A stretch of DNA of 64,000 bases from Moritella yayanosii (GCF_900465055.1 NZ_LS483250.1:2542001-2606000); one strand, 5' to 3'. Counted from the first letter of the stretch, positions 51,274 to 62,251 are shown. Notes: generated from the letters alone by a model not told the origin. Numbers and translations are program-made.

Positions 51274-51349
51274 TGGAGCGGTACAAGAGGCTCGAACTCT
51301 TGACCTCAACCTTGGCAAGGTTGCGCTCTACCAACTGAGCTAGTACCGC
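51274..51349 (-). tRNA. tRNA-Gly(GCC), copy 1 of 6 (promoter-proximal)
   Basis: Same 76-nt sequence with anticodon GCC and encoded CCA. It follows the promoter at 51369-51396 and has an unrelated 21-bp spacer to copy 2. Confidence 0.97.
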
Positions 51350-51368
51350 ATCTCATCTTAGGTGCCGA

Positions 51369-51396
51369 ATTATATAGAACCAACTGGTTTTTGCAA
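51369..51396 (-). promoter_or_regulatory. Promoter of the tRNA-Gly cluster
   Basis: On the minus strand TTGCAA (51396-51391), 16-bp spacer, TATAAT (51374-51369), then a GC-rich discriminator. Strong sigma-70 promoter about 20 bp upstream of the first tRNA. Confidence 0.8.
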
Positions 51397-51488
51397 GCCT
51401 AGACCGACGCTTTATTATAAAAAAATCGAATATTGCCGAATGTTTCTACTATAAGGTCGTAAAATTATCTAACCAGTCGTGTCAATGC

Positions 51489-52055
51489 TTAAATTTTAAA
51501 CATATGTTGGCGATAATGCTGTAATTCACCAATTGATTCACGAATATCATCCAATGCTAAATGCAAACCTTGTTTGTGAAAACTCGATACCACCTCAGGG
51601 CACCAACGGCGACCTAATTCTTTAATCGTGCTCACATCGACATTACGGTAGTGAAAGTAATCATTTAATTCCGTCATATATTTCACTAAGAAACGACGAT
51701 CTTGGCCAATACTGTTACCACATAATGGTGATTTACCCGCAGGAACCCACTGGTGTAAGAATGCTAATGTTTGCTCAACAGCCTCTTTTTCAGTGACATC
51801 ACTCGCCAATACGCGTTTAACTAGACCAGAATTAGTATGATGCGTTGTGCACCACGCATCCATCTTATCAAGTTCCGCTTTATCTTGATGAATAGCGAGT
51901 ACAGGTCCTTCTGCAAGAATGTTCAATTCACTATCCGTGACGATAGTAGCAATTTCGATGATCAGACATTTTTCGGGATCAAGACCGGTCATTTCTAAAT
52001 CGATCCAAACTAAATTATTTTCATTAAATTTCGTTGCATTGTCGGCAAGTGGCAT
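51489..52055 (-). CDS. orn: Oligoribonuclease
   Basis: 3'-5' exoribonuclease of the DEDDh family that finishes RNA decay to mononucleotides and degrades pGpG. 188 residues with Exo [17 protein letters not shown], Exo II region [11 protein letters not shown] and Exo [17 protein letters not shown]. Divergent from rsgA, as in E. coli. Confidence 0.97.
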   Translation of the reverse strand: MPLADNATKFNENNLVWIDLEMTGLDPEKCLIIEIATIVTDSELNILAEGPVLAIHQDKAELDKMDAWCTTHHTNSGLVKRVLASDVTEKEAVEQTLAFLHQWVPAGKSPLCGNSIGQDRRFLVKYMTELNDYFHYRNVDVSTIKELGRRWCPEVVSSFHKQGLHLALDDIRESIGELQHYRQHMFKI

Positions 52056-52185
52056 AGAGGAGATCCTAATAGTTGTCGTTTAATCGTATGTTTAAGGTTA
52101 TTATACCCAATCGACCTCGAAATGCGATGTTCAGCAACCGCTGTACTATAATACGCGTTGTTACAACTCAGGAATGAATTTACCC

Positions 52186-53226
52186 GTGGCTAAAAAGAAA
52201 CATCTAACCCAAGGTCAAATACGTCGCGTACGTAGCAACCAAACTAAACGTCTAACCAAGCCAGATACACGAGAATGGGATGATGCGCTTCTCGGCAAAA
52301 AGCAAGAAGGTGTGATCATTAGCCGTTTTGGTCAACATGCTGATGTAGAAGATGAGAATGGTATCATTCACCGCTGTAATCTACGTCGTTCTATTGCGAG
52401 CTTAGTCACTGGTGATCGTGTGGTTTGGCGCTTAGGTAATGAACAGCTGCAAGGCATTTCTGGTATTATCGAAGCGGTACACGAACGCAGAAGCGTATTG
52501 ACCCGTCCCGATTTCTACGATGGTATTAAACCGATTGCGGCGAATATCGATCAGATCGTGATTGTATCTTCCGTGGTGCCAGAATTCTCAACCAATATTA
52601 TCGACCGTTATATTGTTGCTGCCGAAGATGTAAAAATTCGCCCAGTGATCTTATTAAACAAGATCGATTTATTAAGCCCCAATGAATTATTCACCATTAA
52701 CCAGCAGCTCCAAACTTACCGCGATATCGGCTACGAAGTATGGCAAGTATCATCAACTGAAGGTAAAGGTTTAGATGGATTACAAAGTCTATTGAAAGAT
52801 AATACCACTATCTTTGTTGGTCAATCAGGCGTAGGTAAATCATCATTGGTGAATGCCTTAATGCCCGAATTACATATTCAGGTGGGTGATGTATCGGTAA
52901 AATCGGGGCTAGGTACCCACACCACCACCACAGCGCGTTTATATCATTTCCCATCAGGTGGTGATCTTATTGACTCACCAGGTGTACGTGAATTCTCGTT
53001 ATGGCACATGAAGCCCGAAGAGATCGCCAATGGTTTTATCGAATTTAGAGATTTTTTAGGTGAATGTCGCTTCCGCGATTGTAAACACAAAAATGATCCC
53101 GGTTGTGCACTACAAGATGCAGTCGCAAAAGGAAAAATCAAAAAAGTGCGCTTTAATAACTATGTTCGTATTTTAGAAACCATGCTCGATAATCGTCCTG
53201 ATCGTCATATCCCAGTGCGTAAATAA
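52186..53226 (+). CDS. rsgA: Small ribosomal subunit biogenesis GTPase RsgA
   Basis: Circularly permuted GTPase that matures the 30S subunit. OB fold ([18 protein letters not shown]), G4 LLNKIDLLS before G1 [14 protein letters not shown] and G3 [10 protein letters not shown], then the zinc knuckle ([14 protein letters not shown]). I prefer GTG at 52186 ([15 protein letters not shown]); ATG at 52174 touches the AGGA without a spacer. 346 residues. Followed by psd. Confidence 0.93.
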   Translation: MAKKKHLTQGQIRRVRSNQTKRLTKPDTREWDDALLGKKQEGVIISRFGQHADVEDENGIIHRCNLRRSIASLVTGDRVVWRLGNEQLQGISGIIEAVHERRSVLTRPDFYDGIKPIAANIDQIVIVSSVVPEFSTNIIDRYIVAAEDVKIRPVILLNKIDLLSPNELFTINQQLQTYRDIGYEVWQVSSTEGKGLDGLQSLLKDNTTIFVGQSGVGKSSLVNALMPELHIQVGDVSVKSGLGTHTTTTARLYHFPSGGDLIDSPGVREFSLWHMKPEEIANGFIEFRDFLGECRFRDCKHKNDPGCALQDAVAKGKIKKVRFNNYVRILETMLDNRPDRHIPVRK

Positions 53227-53374
53227 CGCACATTCAATGCCGCAAGATAATAATGATATCAATGTTGTCTTGCCAAACTCATCACGCAAATTCTGACAAA
53301 CAATATACAAACTTGTCACAATAGCGTTAATTCTATTTAACTATCAATTATTCAACTATTTAAGAGGCTCTCAG

Positions 53375-54235
53375 GTGCTAGACAAGCTTAAAGTTATTGC
53401 CCAATACTGCTTTCCTCAACACGGTTTATCTCGTCTTACTGGTTTATTTGCCAATGGTGCTCACGGTAAAGTAACAACCTATGTGATCAAGTGGTTTATC
53501 AAGCGTTACAATGTAAACATGGATGAAGCTAAATTTTCAGATCCTGCACATTTTCAAACATTTAACGACTTCTTTACCCGTGAATTAAAAGCAGACGTAC
53601 GCCCAATCAATGCTGACGACAACTTGTTATGCCAACCAGTAGATGGCGCAGTAAGCCAAGCAGGTCCAATTTCTCAAGGTCGCATCGTACAAGCTAAAGG
53701 TCATGACTACAGTGTGTGTGAATTACTTGGCGGTGATCGTCAATTAGCGAACAAATTTGAAGATGGTGACTTTGCAACGGTTTACTTGTCGCCACGTGAT
53801 TACCACCGTATTCATATGCCCATTACCGGTACCTTAAAAGAAATGATTTTTGCACCGGGTGATCTGTTTTCAGTAAATCCACTGACGGCGCAAAATGTAC
53901 CCAATCTATTTGCCCGTAACGAGCGTGCTATCGCGATCTTTGATACCGAAGTTGGTCCGTTTGCCCTGGTATTAGTTGGCGCAACGATCGTTGCCTCAAT
54001 TGAAACAATTTGGCACGGCACTGTTGCACCATCAAAGAATAAAGAGATCGTACGTTGGACGTATGAAAACCAAGCGCCAATCGTGATCGAAAAAGGCGCA
54101 GAAATGGGTCGCTTTAAACTTGGCTCAACGATTGTTGCGGTGTTTGCCAAGGATGCCATTGAATTTGTTGACGAATTACAACCAGCAGCAGCAACAGTCA
54201 TGGGTGAAGCATTTGCCCGTATTAAAAACAAATAA
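53375..54235 (+). CDS. psd: Phosphatidylserine decarboxylase proenzyme
   Basis: Inner-membrane pyruvoyl enzyme that makes phosphatidylethanolamine. 286 residues; the self-cleavage motif LGST (Ser251, in [13 protein letters not shown]) yields the pyruvoyl group. Other landmarks: [19 protein letters not shown] and [12 protein letters not shown] start at 53375 with AAGAGG seven bases upstream; N-terminus [11 protein letters not shown] aligns with E. coli. Follows rsgA by 148 bp. Confidence 0.96.
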   Translation: MLDKLKVIAQYCFPQHGLSRLTGLFANGAHGKVTTYVIKWFIKRYNVNMDEAKFSDPAHFQTFNDFFTRELKADVRPINADDNLLCQPVDGAVSQAGPISQGRIVQAKGHDYSVCELLGGDRQLANKFEDGDFATVYLSPRDYHRIHMPITGTLKEMIFAPGDLFSVNPLTAQNVPNLFARNERAIAIFDTEVGPFALVLVGATIVASIETIWHGTVAPSKNKEIVRWTYENQAPIVIEKGAEMGRFKLGSTIVAVFAKDAIEFVDELQPAAATVMGEAFARIKNK

Positions 54236-54240
54236 AATTA

Positions 54241-54775
54241 TCTCAGCATAACCGCTAGGATAATATTAGCCGCGCTAGTGGGCGCACACTGGGTGCGGTG
54301 TTTTTAGAACCTTTATTTAATCGAGACAAAATCCAAGGTCAAGATATCGCCTCGGTATTATCAGCGGTATTAACTCTGCATTTCTGTTTACTTTAAGAAA
54401 CATTCTCTACAAACGTAAGCTCTCGCATTACAGCGGACCCCATACCATGTTTTATCAAACATTATTAACCGCGTGTATGCTTTCGCCATTTTTGAGTGTA
54501 GACTTAGCGGAAATAAATAATGACAATTGGACGTTATTAGTAGTGTTAGGGATCTGCTTTACCGCAATGCCGCACACACTGCTAGTCACAGCATTACGTT
54601 ACCTAAAAGCCAAAACAGTGGGTCTTACCACCTGTTTACAACCGCTTTATGGTAGTTTGCTAGCGATCCATTTTTTAGGTGAGATCCCCAATGCTGCAAC
54701 CATCACGGTGGCGTATTCGTGGTCTCAGCCGCCCTCTTTGAAACATGGAATGCAGGAAAAAAACAGGTCGATTAA
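54241..54775 (+). pseudogene. Decayed EamA (DMT) transporter gene
   Basis: Remnants of a drug/metabolite transporter appear in three frames. First GAVFLEPLFNRDKIQGQDI (about 54289-54365), then INSAFLFTLRNILYKRK through LLAIHFLGEIPNAATI (54366-54705) after a frameshift, then a third frame GGVFVVSAALFETWNAG to a TAA at 54775. The N-terminal half and about 40 internal residues are missing compared with ~295-residue EamA proteins. It interrupts the usual psd-mscM pair. Left boundary is approximate. Confidence 0.8.
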
Positions 54776-54837
54776 CGCAGTTTGAAAACGGATAACCCGA
54801 ACGTCACTGGCATGATAACTCGACCTTATGAAATATT

Positions 54838-57800
54838 ATGATGACTAAAAATTATGTAATTTTACTTATTCTATTTTCATTATTTATTACGCCCGTTCAG
54901 GCCCAGCTTAGTTATAGTGAGATCCAGCTTAACGACACCATATCTCAGCTGAAAGAACACGCACCAACGCCTTCAATTAAGCTACAACTCAAGTATTACC
55001 AACAGGCATTAAAAGCTTTAGGCGAAGACAGTCATGCGCGTCAAACAGCCTCAAATTATCAAAAGATCATTGATGACTATCCAGTCACATCGCCAACATT
55101 AAAAGCCCAGATCAGCAACTACAAATCGGCCAATTTTGCCGATGCCAGTCACTGGCCAGTCAATAAAATTGAGCAAGAGATAGCCAGACAAAATTCGAGT
55201 CAGACCGCGTTAAAAAAACAACAGCAAGCGCGCAACAGCGAACTCACCACCATTGGCATTCGGATCAGTTCATTTCAAACGGATATCGAACGTTTACGCG
55301 GTAAATTAACCACAACTCAAAAAGACCATGATAAATTAGTTGGTCACGGTGACATTAGCTTAAACGAGGAGCAAGAAGCCTTACGCATTGCCCTGCAAAT
55401 CGAACAATCATCACTATCAACCCAGATCCAGATGCTGGAGCTTGAACAACTCAGCGCCAGTAACCGCAGTGAATTAGCCCAACTCAATCGTCGTTTAAAC
55501 TTGTTAGAACAAAAAGACGTCAGTAACTACTTAGCGACATTGACTGAGTTACGCAACAACATATTACGTAAAGAAACCGCCGACGCGATTGCGCGGAGTA
55601 AACAGATCAATGATTCATCACTGATTAGTTCACCCTTTTTACAGCTGCAATTAGAAATCAACCAAGAACTGTCTAGTGCACTGGAAATTGTATCGGCAAG
55701 AAACGAAACCATTCCAGATAAGCAGCAAGCCGTCACCCAACAAGTTGATGCGCTCACCACCATACTCATTAATTTTAATGAACAAGTCGAATGGTTAAAA
55801 ATAAGTTCCGCGTTTGGCGAAAATTTACGCGCGCAGGTTAGTAGCTTACCGACTGAACCACCGCTAGACAAATTAGAAGATGAGATTGTCGATAGCCGTT
55901 TAGCCCGTTTTCGCTACCAAAAAATGCGCACGCAATTAGACAATTTGCCATTAACCACCAAGACGCTAACGACTGAAGAACATGCGAGCTTGTTACGTTT
56001 TATAGAGTTACGTAGATTATTACTCGATCAGCTAATTCGCAGTTTAGATAACCACATCTACGAGCAAGCTAAGTTAAAAGTCAGCTATAGTAAAATGAAT
56101 AGCACACTCGTGCAAATTAAACAGCAAGCGGATGAACACTTATTCTGGGTACCAAGCATTCCATTACTGGGTACGCAAAGTATTACCGAGCTCTTTACCA
56201 GCATGCTTTGGCTCACGTCAATCGAGAACAGCATTACTATCCCACAAGCCATATTTTCGTCGCCATTAGGCACACTAAGCTTGGCCGCATTGCTTATTTT
56301 AGGTTTTACTTATTTACGCACACCACTGAATAATTTTTTTACCAAACATATTGCAGCTACATCACCAAAAGTTGGTAAAGTGACACAAGATAAGTTCGCT
56401 TATACCCTACGAAACCTGGCTTATTCATTGGCAGATGCGCTGCTCTTACCTATCTCGCTATTGATCATTACCGAATTACTGATAAATGCATGGCAATATC
56501 CGTTTGCCGTTAATACTGGCCATGCTTTACAAGACTCACTATTTTTATTAGTCATCTATCTGTTCATACGTAATCTGACTCGTCATAAGGGCCTATTACA
56601 GATCCACTTAAAAATAAGTAAAGAGCGCATCGCCAAGATTTGGGGCTACTACCAAGTCCTGTTTTTTATCTCTTGGCCTGCTTATATCATCCAAGTGCTG
56701 TGTGACCAATATCCAGAACAAGCGTATGACGGTTCACTCGGTCGCCTTGCCTTTATCATCACTTGTGGTGCATTGGTGCAATTCTATTACCGTTTGTATC
56801 GTGAAAAACTGCCCCTAACCTACCAGAAAAAAAATAATGATAAACCACATATTGTCCACCATACTATCTGGACAGCGTTTATTATCGCGCCGATAGTGTC
56901 TGCGATCATGGCGATCATGGGTTACCTTTCTACCGCCCAAGTCTTATTAAAACAGATGGAGTCATCGCTGTTAATGGGGCTGTTATTTTTATTAAGTTAT
57001 TATTTGATCCGGCGCGGCATGCATCTGCAAAAACGCCGTCTCGCCTTTGAACGAGCCAAAGCCAAACGTATCGATATTATTGCTCAGCGGGCGAAAGAAG
57101 TTGAAAAAGGCGAGCAACATAGCAGCCAAGAAAGTCATTTTGATATCGAAGAACCGGAAATCGATTTAGATCAAATCAGTGCGCAATCGCTTGGGCTGCT
57201 ACGCACCTTGTTAACGCTATTATTTGTGGCATTAAACGCACTCTTCTGGTCCGAAATTCAAAATGCCTTTATCTTCTTAGATACTATCACCTTATGGGAT
57301 GCTTCCAATATCTTAAATGGGGTTGAATATACCGATCCTATTACCTTAAAAAGCTGTTTGTTAGCCATCATTATTTTTGTACTGACCTTGGTATTAGTAC
57401 GGAATTTATCGGGTGCTCTCGAACTCTTGATCTTGCAGCATCTTGACCTTTCTCCGGGTACGGGTTTTGCGATCACCACATTGGCCAAATACATGACTAT
57501 TTCGATTGGTTTTGTCGTTGGTTTTAACTTCTTAGGCGTCGACTGGGCGAAAACCCAATGGCTAGTGGCCGCATTAACCGTTGGGTTAGGGTTTGGTTTA
57601 CAAGAGATTTTTGCTAACTTCGTATCCGGTTTAATTATCTTGTTTGAAAAACCGATCCGGATTGGTGATACCGTTACCATCCGTGATTTAACCGGCACTA
57701 TCAGTAAAATTCAAACCCGTGCCACCACGATTGTAGATTGGGATAGAAAAGAAATTATAGTGCCGAATAAAGCCTTTATCACGGAACAATTTATTAACTG

Positions 57801-58170
57801 GTCACTGTCCGACTCCATTACCCGGGTGATCATCAATATTGGTGTTGAATTTGATTCTGATATCGAGCTAGTGACAAAACTGCTATTAGAAAGTGCCGAA
57901 GAGAATAACTTAAGCCTGGAAAACCCGGGGCCAGAAGTATTCTTTATTGAGTTTGGCCAGCATGCATTACGCTTTGAAGTACGTTGTTATGTCGCGGAAA
58001 TGGGCCATCGCTTAACCATGACTCACGCACTCAATACCCGCATCACCCATGTCTTTAGAGAACACCATATTCGCATTGCATTACCACAACTCGATCTACG
58101 TGTAAAAGATGGTTTTAAAGTCAGTGATAGCAGTCATATCATGAGTATGAAAAAAGGCAGCTTAAGATAA
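54838..58170 (+). CDS. mscM: Miniconductance mechanosensitive channel MscM
   Basis: Large MscS-family channel that opens under hypo-osmotic membrane tension. 1110 residues, close to E. coli MscM (YjeP, 1107). Signal peptide (1-22, ending VQA), a long periplasmic coiled-coil region (about 25-470), about ten membrane helices (from 480 on) and the MscS core with pore helix GLGFGLQEIFANFVSGLIIL in part, and FEKPIRIGDTVTI. Two ATGs lie next to each other at 54838 and 54841. The gene follows psd, apart from the pseudogene. Confidence 0.94.
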   Translation: MMTKNYVILLILFSLFITPVQAQLSYSEIQLNDTISQLKEHAPTPSIKLQLKYYQQALKALGEDSHARQTASNYQKIIDDYPVTSPTLKAQISNYKSANFADASHWPVNKIEQEIARQNSSQTALKKQQQARNSELTTIGIRISSFQTDIERLRGKLTTTQKDHDKLVGHGDISLNEEQEALRIALQIEQSSLSTQIQMLELEQLSASNRSELAQLNRRLNLLEQKDVSNYLATLTELRNNILRKETADAIARSKQINDSSLISSPFLQLQLEINQELSSALEIVSARNETIPDKQQAVTQQVDALTTILINFNEQVEWLKISSAFGENLRAQVSSLPTEPPLDKLEDEIVDSRLARFRYQKMRTQLDNLPLTTKTLTTEEHASLLRFIELRRLLLDQLIRSLDNHIYEQAKLKVSYSKMNSTLVQIKQQADEHLFWVPSIPLLGTQSITELFTSMLWLTSIENSITIPQAIFSSPLGTLSLAALLILGFTYLRTPLNNFFTKHIAATSPKVGKVTQDKFAYTLRNLAYSLADALLLPISLLIITELLINAWQYPFAVNTGHALQDSLFLLVIYLFIRNLTRHKGLLQIHLKISKERIAKIWGYYQVLFFISWPAYIIQVLCDQYPEQAYDGSLGRLAFIITCGALVQFYYRLYREKLPLTYQKKNNDKPHIVHHTIWTAFIIAPIVSAIMAIMGYLSTAQVLLKQMESSLLMGLLFLLSYYLIRRGMHLQKRRLAFERAKAKRIDIIAQRAKEVEKGEQHSSQESHFDIEEPEIDLDQISAQSLGLLRTLLTLLFVALNALFWSEIQNAFIFLDTITLWDASNILNGVEYTDPITLKSCLLAIIIFVLTLVLVRNLSGALELLILQHLDLSPGTGFAITTLAKYMTISIGFVVGFNFLGVDWAKTQWLVAALTVGLGFGLQEIFANFVSGLIILFEKPIRIGDTVTIRDLTGTISKIQTRATTIVDWDRKEIIVPNKAFITEQFINWSLSDSITRVIINIGVEFDSDIELVTKLLLESAEENNLSLENPGPEVFFIEFGQHALRFEVRCYVAEMGHRLTMTHALNTRITHVFREHHIRIALPQLDLRVKDGFKVSDSSHIMSMKKGSLR

Positions 58171-58176
58171 GCTGCC
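58150..58176 (-). terminator. Terminator of epmA inside the end of mscM
   Basis: Stem GGCAGCTTA/TAAGCTGCC (58156-58164 and 58168-58176) with a 3-base loop; on the minus strand it is followed by a T-run. It overlaps the last mscM codons and lies six bp past the epmA stop. Confidence 0.75.
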
Positions 58177-58181
58177 AGCGG

Positions 58182-59156
58182 TTATGCCCGAGGGGTTGGA
58201 AAGGCAATCACCTCATCAAGGCTATTGGCATCTGTTGCTAACATCACCAATCTATCAATACCTAACGCGACGCCAGCACAATCAGGAAAGCCAGCAGTTA
58301 GTGCATCAATAAAATGATGGTCAATAGGCTGCTCTGGTAAAGCCATCGTCTTACGTTTGCTATTATCGGCTTTAAAGCGCCTTAATTGCTCTTTCGCATC
58401 CGCTAATTCATGGAAACCATTCGCTAGCTCAATGCCTTTAAAATACACTTCAAAGCGCTCTGCGACACGGGAGTCTTGCGGACTAATGCGGGCTAATGCA
58501 GCCTGAGATGCCGGGAAATCATAAATAAAACACGGCACATCTTGGCCGATTTGGCTCTCGACACCCACATAAAATAATAACTGCAAGATGGTATCGCGGT
58601 CGGGTTCATGCTCGATAACATCATAGACATTATACGCTTTGCCAGCGTTGCGTAATTCATCCAGCGACGCGGTTAAAGGGTCAAGTTGCAGGCATTGTTT
58701 AAACGCATGTTGATAGGTAAAACGCTGCTCTTTACCCGACCCTAATACCAACGTCAGTAATTCAGACATTTCATCCATCAATTGAAAATGATCAAAACCA
58801 AGTCGATACCATTCCAGCATAGTGAATTCGGGATTATGATGACGCCCTGCTTCTTCATTACGGAACGATTTACTCATTTGATAAATGCAGCCACTACCTG
58901 CGGCTAACAATCGTTTCATGTGAAATTCGGGTGACGTTTGCAGATATAAGGCCTGACCTTGGCTATAACCTGGACCAACAAATACCGTGCTAAAGACATG
59001 TAAATGCACATCAGTAACGGCCGCTTGGCTCATCGCAGGGGTATCAACTTCTAATACCTCACGTGTCGCAAAAAACTCACGGATGACATTTAATACCTTA
59101 GCTCGCGCGCGCAGGGCAGTAAAACCTGCACTGGGTTGCCAATTTAATTCACTCAT
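58182..59156 (-). CDS. epmA: EF-P--(R)-beta-lysine ligase
   Basis: Lysyl-tRNA-synthetase-like enzyme (PoxA/GenX) that attaches (R)-beta-lysine to EF-P. 324 residues, lacking an anticodon-binding domain. Class II motifs: motif 2 [20 protein letters not shown], motif 3 [15 protein letters not shown] at 59156 ([10 protein letters not shown]) with CGGAGT six bases upstream. Together with efp and epmB this locus holds the EF-P modification set. Confidence 0.95.
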   Translation of the reverse strand: MSELNWQPSAGFTALRARAKVLNVIREFFATREVLEVDTPAMSQAAVTDVHLHVFSTVFVGPGYSQGQALYLQTSPEFHMKRLLAAGSGCIYQMSKSFRNEEAGRHHNPEFTMLEWYRLGFDHFQLMDEMSELLTLVLGSGKEQRFTYQHAFKQCLQLDPLTASLDELRNAGKAYNVYDVIEHEPDRDTILQLLFYVGVESQIGQDVPCFIYDFPASQAALARISPQDSRVAERFEVYFKGIELANGFHELADAKEQLRRFKADNSKRKTMALPEQPIDHHFIDALTAGFPDCAGVALGIDRLVMLATDANSLDEVIAFPTPRA

Positions 59157-59206
59157 ATCTACTCCGGTTATCATTACCTAAAACGTTTACCTGTTTTCCA
59201 AAAACT

Positions 59207-59233
59207 AAAATGCCAGTCAAAGACTGGCATTTT
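59207..59233 (-). terminator. Terminator after efp
   Basis: Stem AAAATGCCAGTC / GACTGGCATTTT (59207-59218 and 59222-59233), loop of three, then TTTTAGTTTTT on the minus strand. It is 40 bp past the efp stop. Confidence 0.85.
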
Positions 59234-59272
59234 ATCGTTCATTAACGCTAATTAAGTTAGCGTAACATCAAC

Positions 59273-59839
59273 TTATTTTACACGGCTAACGTATTCGCCA
59301 GTACGTGTATCAACTTTAACTACTTCACCGATTTGGATGAATAGAGGTACACGCACAACCGCACCTGTAGTTAATGTTGCAGGTTTACCACCAGTACCCT
59401 GTGTATCACCTTTTAGGCCAGGATCTGTGTCAGTAACTGCAATCTCAACAAAATTAGGCGCAGCAACCGAAATTGGGTTGTCGTTCCACGTCGTAATTGT
59501 GCAGATATCTTGCTCAACTAACCATTTAGCGGTGTCGCCAACCGCTTTTTTGTCAGCAGCAACTTGCTCAAAGGTCTCATTATCCATAAAATGGTAGAAT
59601 TCGCCATCGTTATAAAGATAAGCTAGTTCAAAATCCATTACATCTGCTGCTTCAACTGATTCACCAGACTTAAATGTTTTTTCGATTACTTTACCAGAAA
59701 GTAAACGACGAAGTTTTACACGGTTAAAAGCTTGGCCTTTACCTGGTTTAACGTATTCATTTTCGATAATTGAGCAAGGCTCATCATCAAGCATGAATTT
59801 TAAACCACCTTTAAAGTCACTGGTTTTGTATGATGCCAT
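59273..59839 (-). CDS. efp: Elongation factor P
   Basis: Rescues ribosomes stalled at polyproline. 188 residues with a KOW-like N-terminal domain, two OB folds, and the modified Lys34 in [13 protein letters not shown]. Typical length. Convergently flanked by epmA and divergently by epmB. GAGG upstream of its start. Confidence 0.97.
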   Translation of the reverse strand: MASYKTSDFKGGLKFMLDDEPCSIIENEYVKPGKGQAFNRVKLRRLLSGKVIEKTFKSGESVEAADVMDFELAYLYNDGEFYHFMDNETFEQVAADKKAVGDTAKWLVEQDICTITTWNDNPISVAAPNFVEIAVTDTDPGLKGDTQGTGGKPATLTTGAVVRVPLFIQIGEVVKVDTRTGEYVSRVK

Positions 59840-59869
59840 GTTATCCTCATGAAAAAATAGAGTTCAATA

Positions 59870-60883
59870 ATGCCGCAAATGATAACCCGAAATGAGCCAA
59901 ATATGCAGGGAAATTGGAAAAAAGACTTAGCCAATGCCATTTCAGATCCTAGAAAGCTACTTTTCATACTAGAACTTCCCGAGGCAGCTTTCCAAGCAGA
60001 CTTTGCGGCAAGGCAGTTATTTCCGATGCGCGTACCGCAATCGTTTGTAGACCGCATGGAAAAAGGCAACCCGAAAGACCCGCTATTTCTGCAAGTAATG
60101 CCCAAACAGCAGGAGTTTATTCAACAGGCCGGCTTCATTAAAGATCCGCTTGATGAGCATGAATCTGTGGTACCAGGATTACTGCATAAATACACCAATC
60201 GAGTATTATTCATTGTTCGTGGCGGTTGCGCGATCAACTGTCGTTATTGTTTCCGCCGTCATTTTCCTTATCAAGACAATAGTAATAACAAACACGAATG
60301 GCAACAAGCGATAGACTATATCCGCGCTAAACCCGAGATCATCGAAGTTATTTTTAGTGGCGGTGATCCACTCATGGCCAATGATGAACAACTTGGCTGG
60401 TTGGTTGCACAATTAGAACAGATCCCACATCTTAAACGTCTGCGCATACATACCCGGTTACCCGTGGTGATGCCAAGCCGCGTTACCGATGAATTAGTAA
60501 CACTGCTAAAACAATCAAGCTTGCGTTGCAGTGTGGTATTACACATTAACCACCCCAATGAATTAGCCGCTGAATTACCTACAGCATTAGCGAAATTCAC
60601 CGCAGCGGGGATCAGTTTATATAACCAAGCGGTATTATTAGCAGACATTAATGACAATGCTGATGATTTGGTGGAATTACACGAGCGCCTGTTTGATAAC
60701 CGTATTCAGCCCTACTATTTACATCTGCTCGATAAGGTCGAAGGCGCGAGTCATTTTGATGTGCCAGAAGCAAAAGCGGTGAAAATAATGAATGAACTGT
60801 TATTACGTTTACCGGGATTTTTAGTACCCAAGTTAGTCCGTGAGATCGGTGGCGAGAAAAGCAAAACGCCAATTGCTATTTAA
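59870..60883 (+). CDS. epmB: L-lysine 2,3-aminomutase EpmB
   Basis: Radical SAM/PLP enzyme that makes (R)-beta-lysine for EpmA. 337 residues with the CxxxCxxC cluster motif (Cys120, Cys124, Cys127 in GCAINCRYCF), SGGDPLM, and HTRLPVVMPSR. Start ATG at 59870 (MPQMITRNEP). Divergent from efp by 30 bp. Confidence 0.95.
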   Translation: MPQMITRNEPNMQGNWKKDLANAISDPRKLLFILELPEAAFQADFAARQLFPMRVPQSFVDRMEKGNPKDPLFLQVMPKQQEFIQQAGFIKDPLDEHESVVPGLLHKYTNRVLFIVRGGCAINCRYCFRRHFPYQDNSNNKHEWQQAIDYIRAKPEIIEVIFSGGDPLMANDEQLGWLVAQLEQIPHLKRLRIHTRLPVVMPSRVTDELVTLLKQSSLRCSVVLHINHPNELAAELPTALAKFTAAGISLYNQAVLLADINDNADDLVELHERLFDNRIQPYYLHLLDKVEGASHFDVPEAKAVKIMNELLLRLPGFLVPKLVREIGGEKSKTPIAI

Positions 60884-60900
60884 TTAAAGCAGGCAATAAA

Positions 60901-60927
60901 AAAGGAATGACCACCGGTCATTCCTTT
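60901..60927. terminator. Terminator between epmB and ndh
   Basis: Stem AAAGGAATGACC (60901-60912) with ACC loop and complementary arm 60916-60927; A-rich upstream and T-rich downstream. It suits both converging genes. Confidence 0.8.
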
Positions 60928-60955
60928 AACTCGCTAAACCTTAGTCTAGTGGCGA

Positions 60956-62251
60956 TTAATGCAGTTTAAGCGTTGGACGTAATACCCGATTTAAACTACC
61001 AACCAGCATCATCAGTCCGGTTTTTACATAACCGTGCAGTGCAATTTGATGCATACGGTACAACGAGATATATACTATTCTGGCAATCCGGCCTTCAACC
61101 ATCATGCTGCCTTTAGTCAGGTTACCCATCAGGCTACCCACAGTACTAAAGCTGCTTAATGATATCAGTGAACCGTGATCATGATACACAAATGGTTTTA
61201 GCGTCGAGCCACCCTGCATCAGCGTCATGATATTTTTAAATGCGACTGTCGCCATTTGGTGCGCTGCTTGTGCGCGAGGTGGAACCAATGAACCATCCGC
61301 TTGCGTGCAAGATGCCAAATCACCAATCACAAAAATACGGTCATCACGGCTGGCTTGTAAGCTCGCTTTCACCACGACCTGATTAATACGGTTAGTTTCT
61401 AAACCCGCAATATCTTTCATAAAATCAGGCGCTTTAATACCCGCAGCCCACACCATTAACGACGCCGGAATCGTGACGCCATCTTTGGTCACCAGACCTT
61501 CACGATTCGCTTCCGTGACCATGGTTTCGGTACGCACATCAACACCAATTTTAGTTAACTCACGGTGTGCAGCAGCAGAAATACGTGCCGGTAATGCCGG
61601 TAAAATACTCTTACCCGCTTCAACTAACGTCACGTTTAATGATTCTTGGTTTACATTAGTAAAACCATAAGCCGATAATTGCGCTGCAGTATTATGTAAT
61701 TCAGCAGAAAGTTCAACACCCGTCGCACCGGCACCAACAATGGCAATATTTACTTTGGCATTTTTATCTTTATTCGCACCATGCAACAAGAATGCATTTA
61801 ATAGCTCTTTGTGGAAACGATGTGCTTGATCTGGACTGTCTAAGAAAATACAGTTTTCTTTAACGCCTTTGGTATTAAAGTCATTACACATACTGCCTAT
61901 CGCTAATACCAAATAATCATATTGTAAGGTACGTTCGGCAATCAGTAATTCATTACAATCATTATATAAAGGGGCAAGGGTGACGGTTTTAGTATCTCGA
62001 TCTAAACCAGAAAAACGACCTAGCTGAAAATCAAAACCGTGATTCTTTGCATGGGCAGCATAACTTAGCGCATCGATACCGGTATCAAGTGAGCCAGTCG
62101 CCACTTCATGTAATAACGGTTTCCATAAATGGGTTTTATTACGATCCACCAGCGTAATGCTCGCGGTGCCTTTTTTACCCAATTTACGACCCAGTTGCGT
62201 AGCAAGCTCAAGGCCACCCGCACCACCTCCGATCACAAGAATTTTTTTCAT
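60956..62251 (-). CDS. ndh: Type II NADH:quinone oxidoreductase
   Basis: Single-subunit membrane-bound NADH dehydrogenase that feeds the quinone pool without pumping protons. 431 residues: FAD-binding [16 protein letters not shown] at the N-terminus, second dinucleotide fold [16 protein letters not shown] (about 170-185), FVIGDLASC and a C-terminal amphipathic membrane-anchoring region. AGGA precedes the ATG at 62251. Divergent from a small gene. Confidence 0.93.
   Translation of the reverse strand: MKKILVIGGGAGGLELATQLGRKLGKKGTASITLVDRNKTHLWKPLLHEVATGSLDTGIDALSYAAHAKNHGFDFQLGRFSGLDRDTKTVTLAPLYNDCNELLIAERTLQYDYLVLAIGSMCNDFNTKGVKENCIFLDSPDQAHRFHKELLNAFLLHGANKDKNAKVNIAIVGAGATGVELSAELHNTAAQLSAYGFTNVNQESLNVTLVEAGKSILPALPARISAAAHRELTKIGVDVRTETMVTEANREGLVTKDGVTIPASLMVWAAGIKAPDFMKDIAGLETNRINQVVVKASLQASRDDRIFVIGDLASCTQADGSLVPPRAQAAHQMATVAFKNIMTLMQGGSTLKPFVYHDHGSLISLSSFSTVGSLMGNLTKGSMMVEGRIARIVYISLYRMHQIALHGYVKTGLMMLVGSLNRVLRPTLKLH

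Noticed and set aside
50589-51349. Regularly spaced repeats resembling a CRISPR array
   Set aside because: Units are 147 bp and each carries a full tRNA-Gly; spacers are identical, and no cas genes are near.
57258-57698. Long open frame antisense to mscM
   Set aside because: It is wholly inside the conserved MscS core on the other strand and shows no family features.
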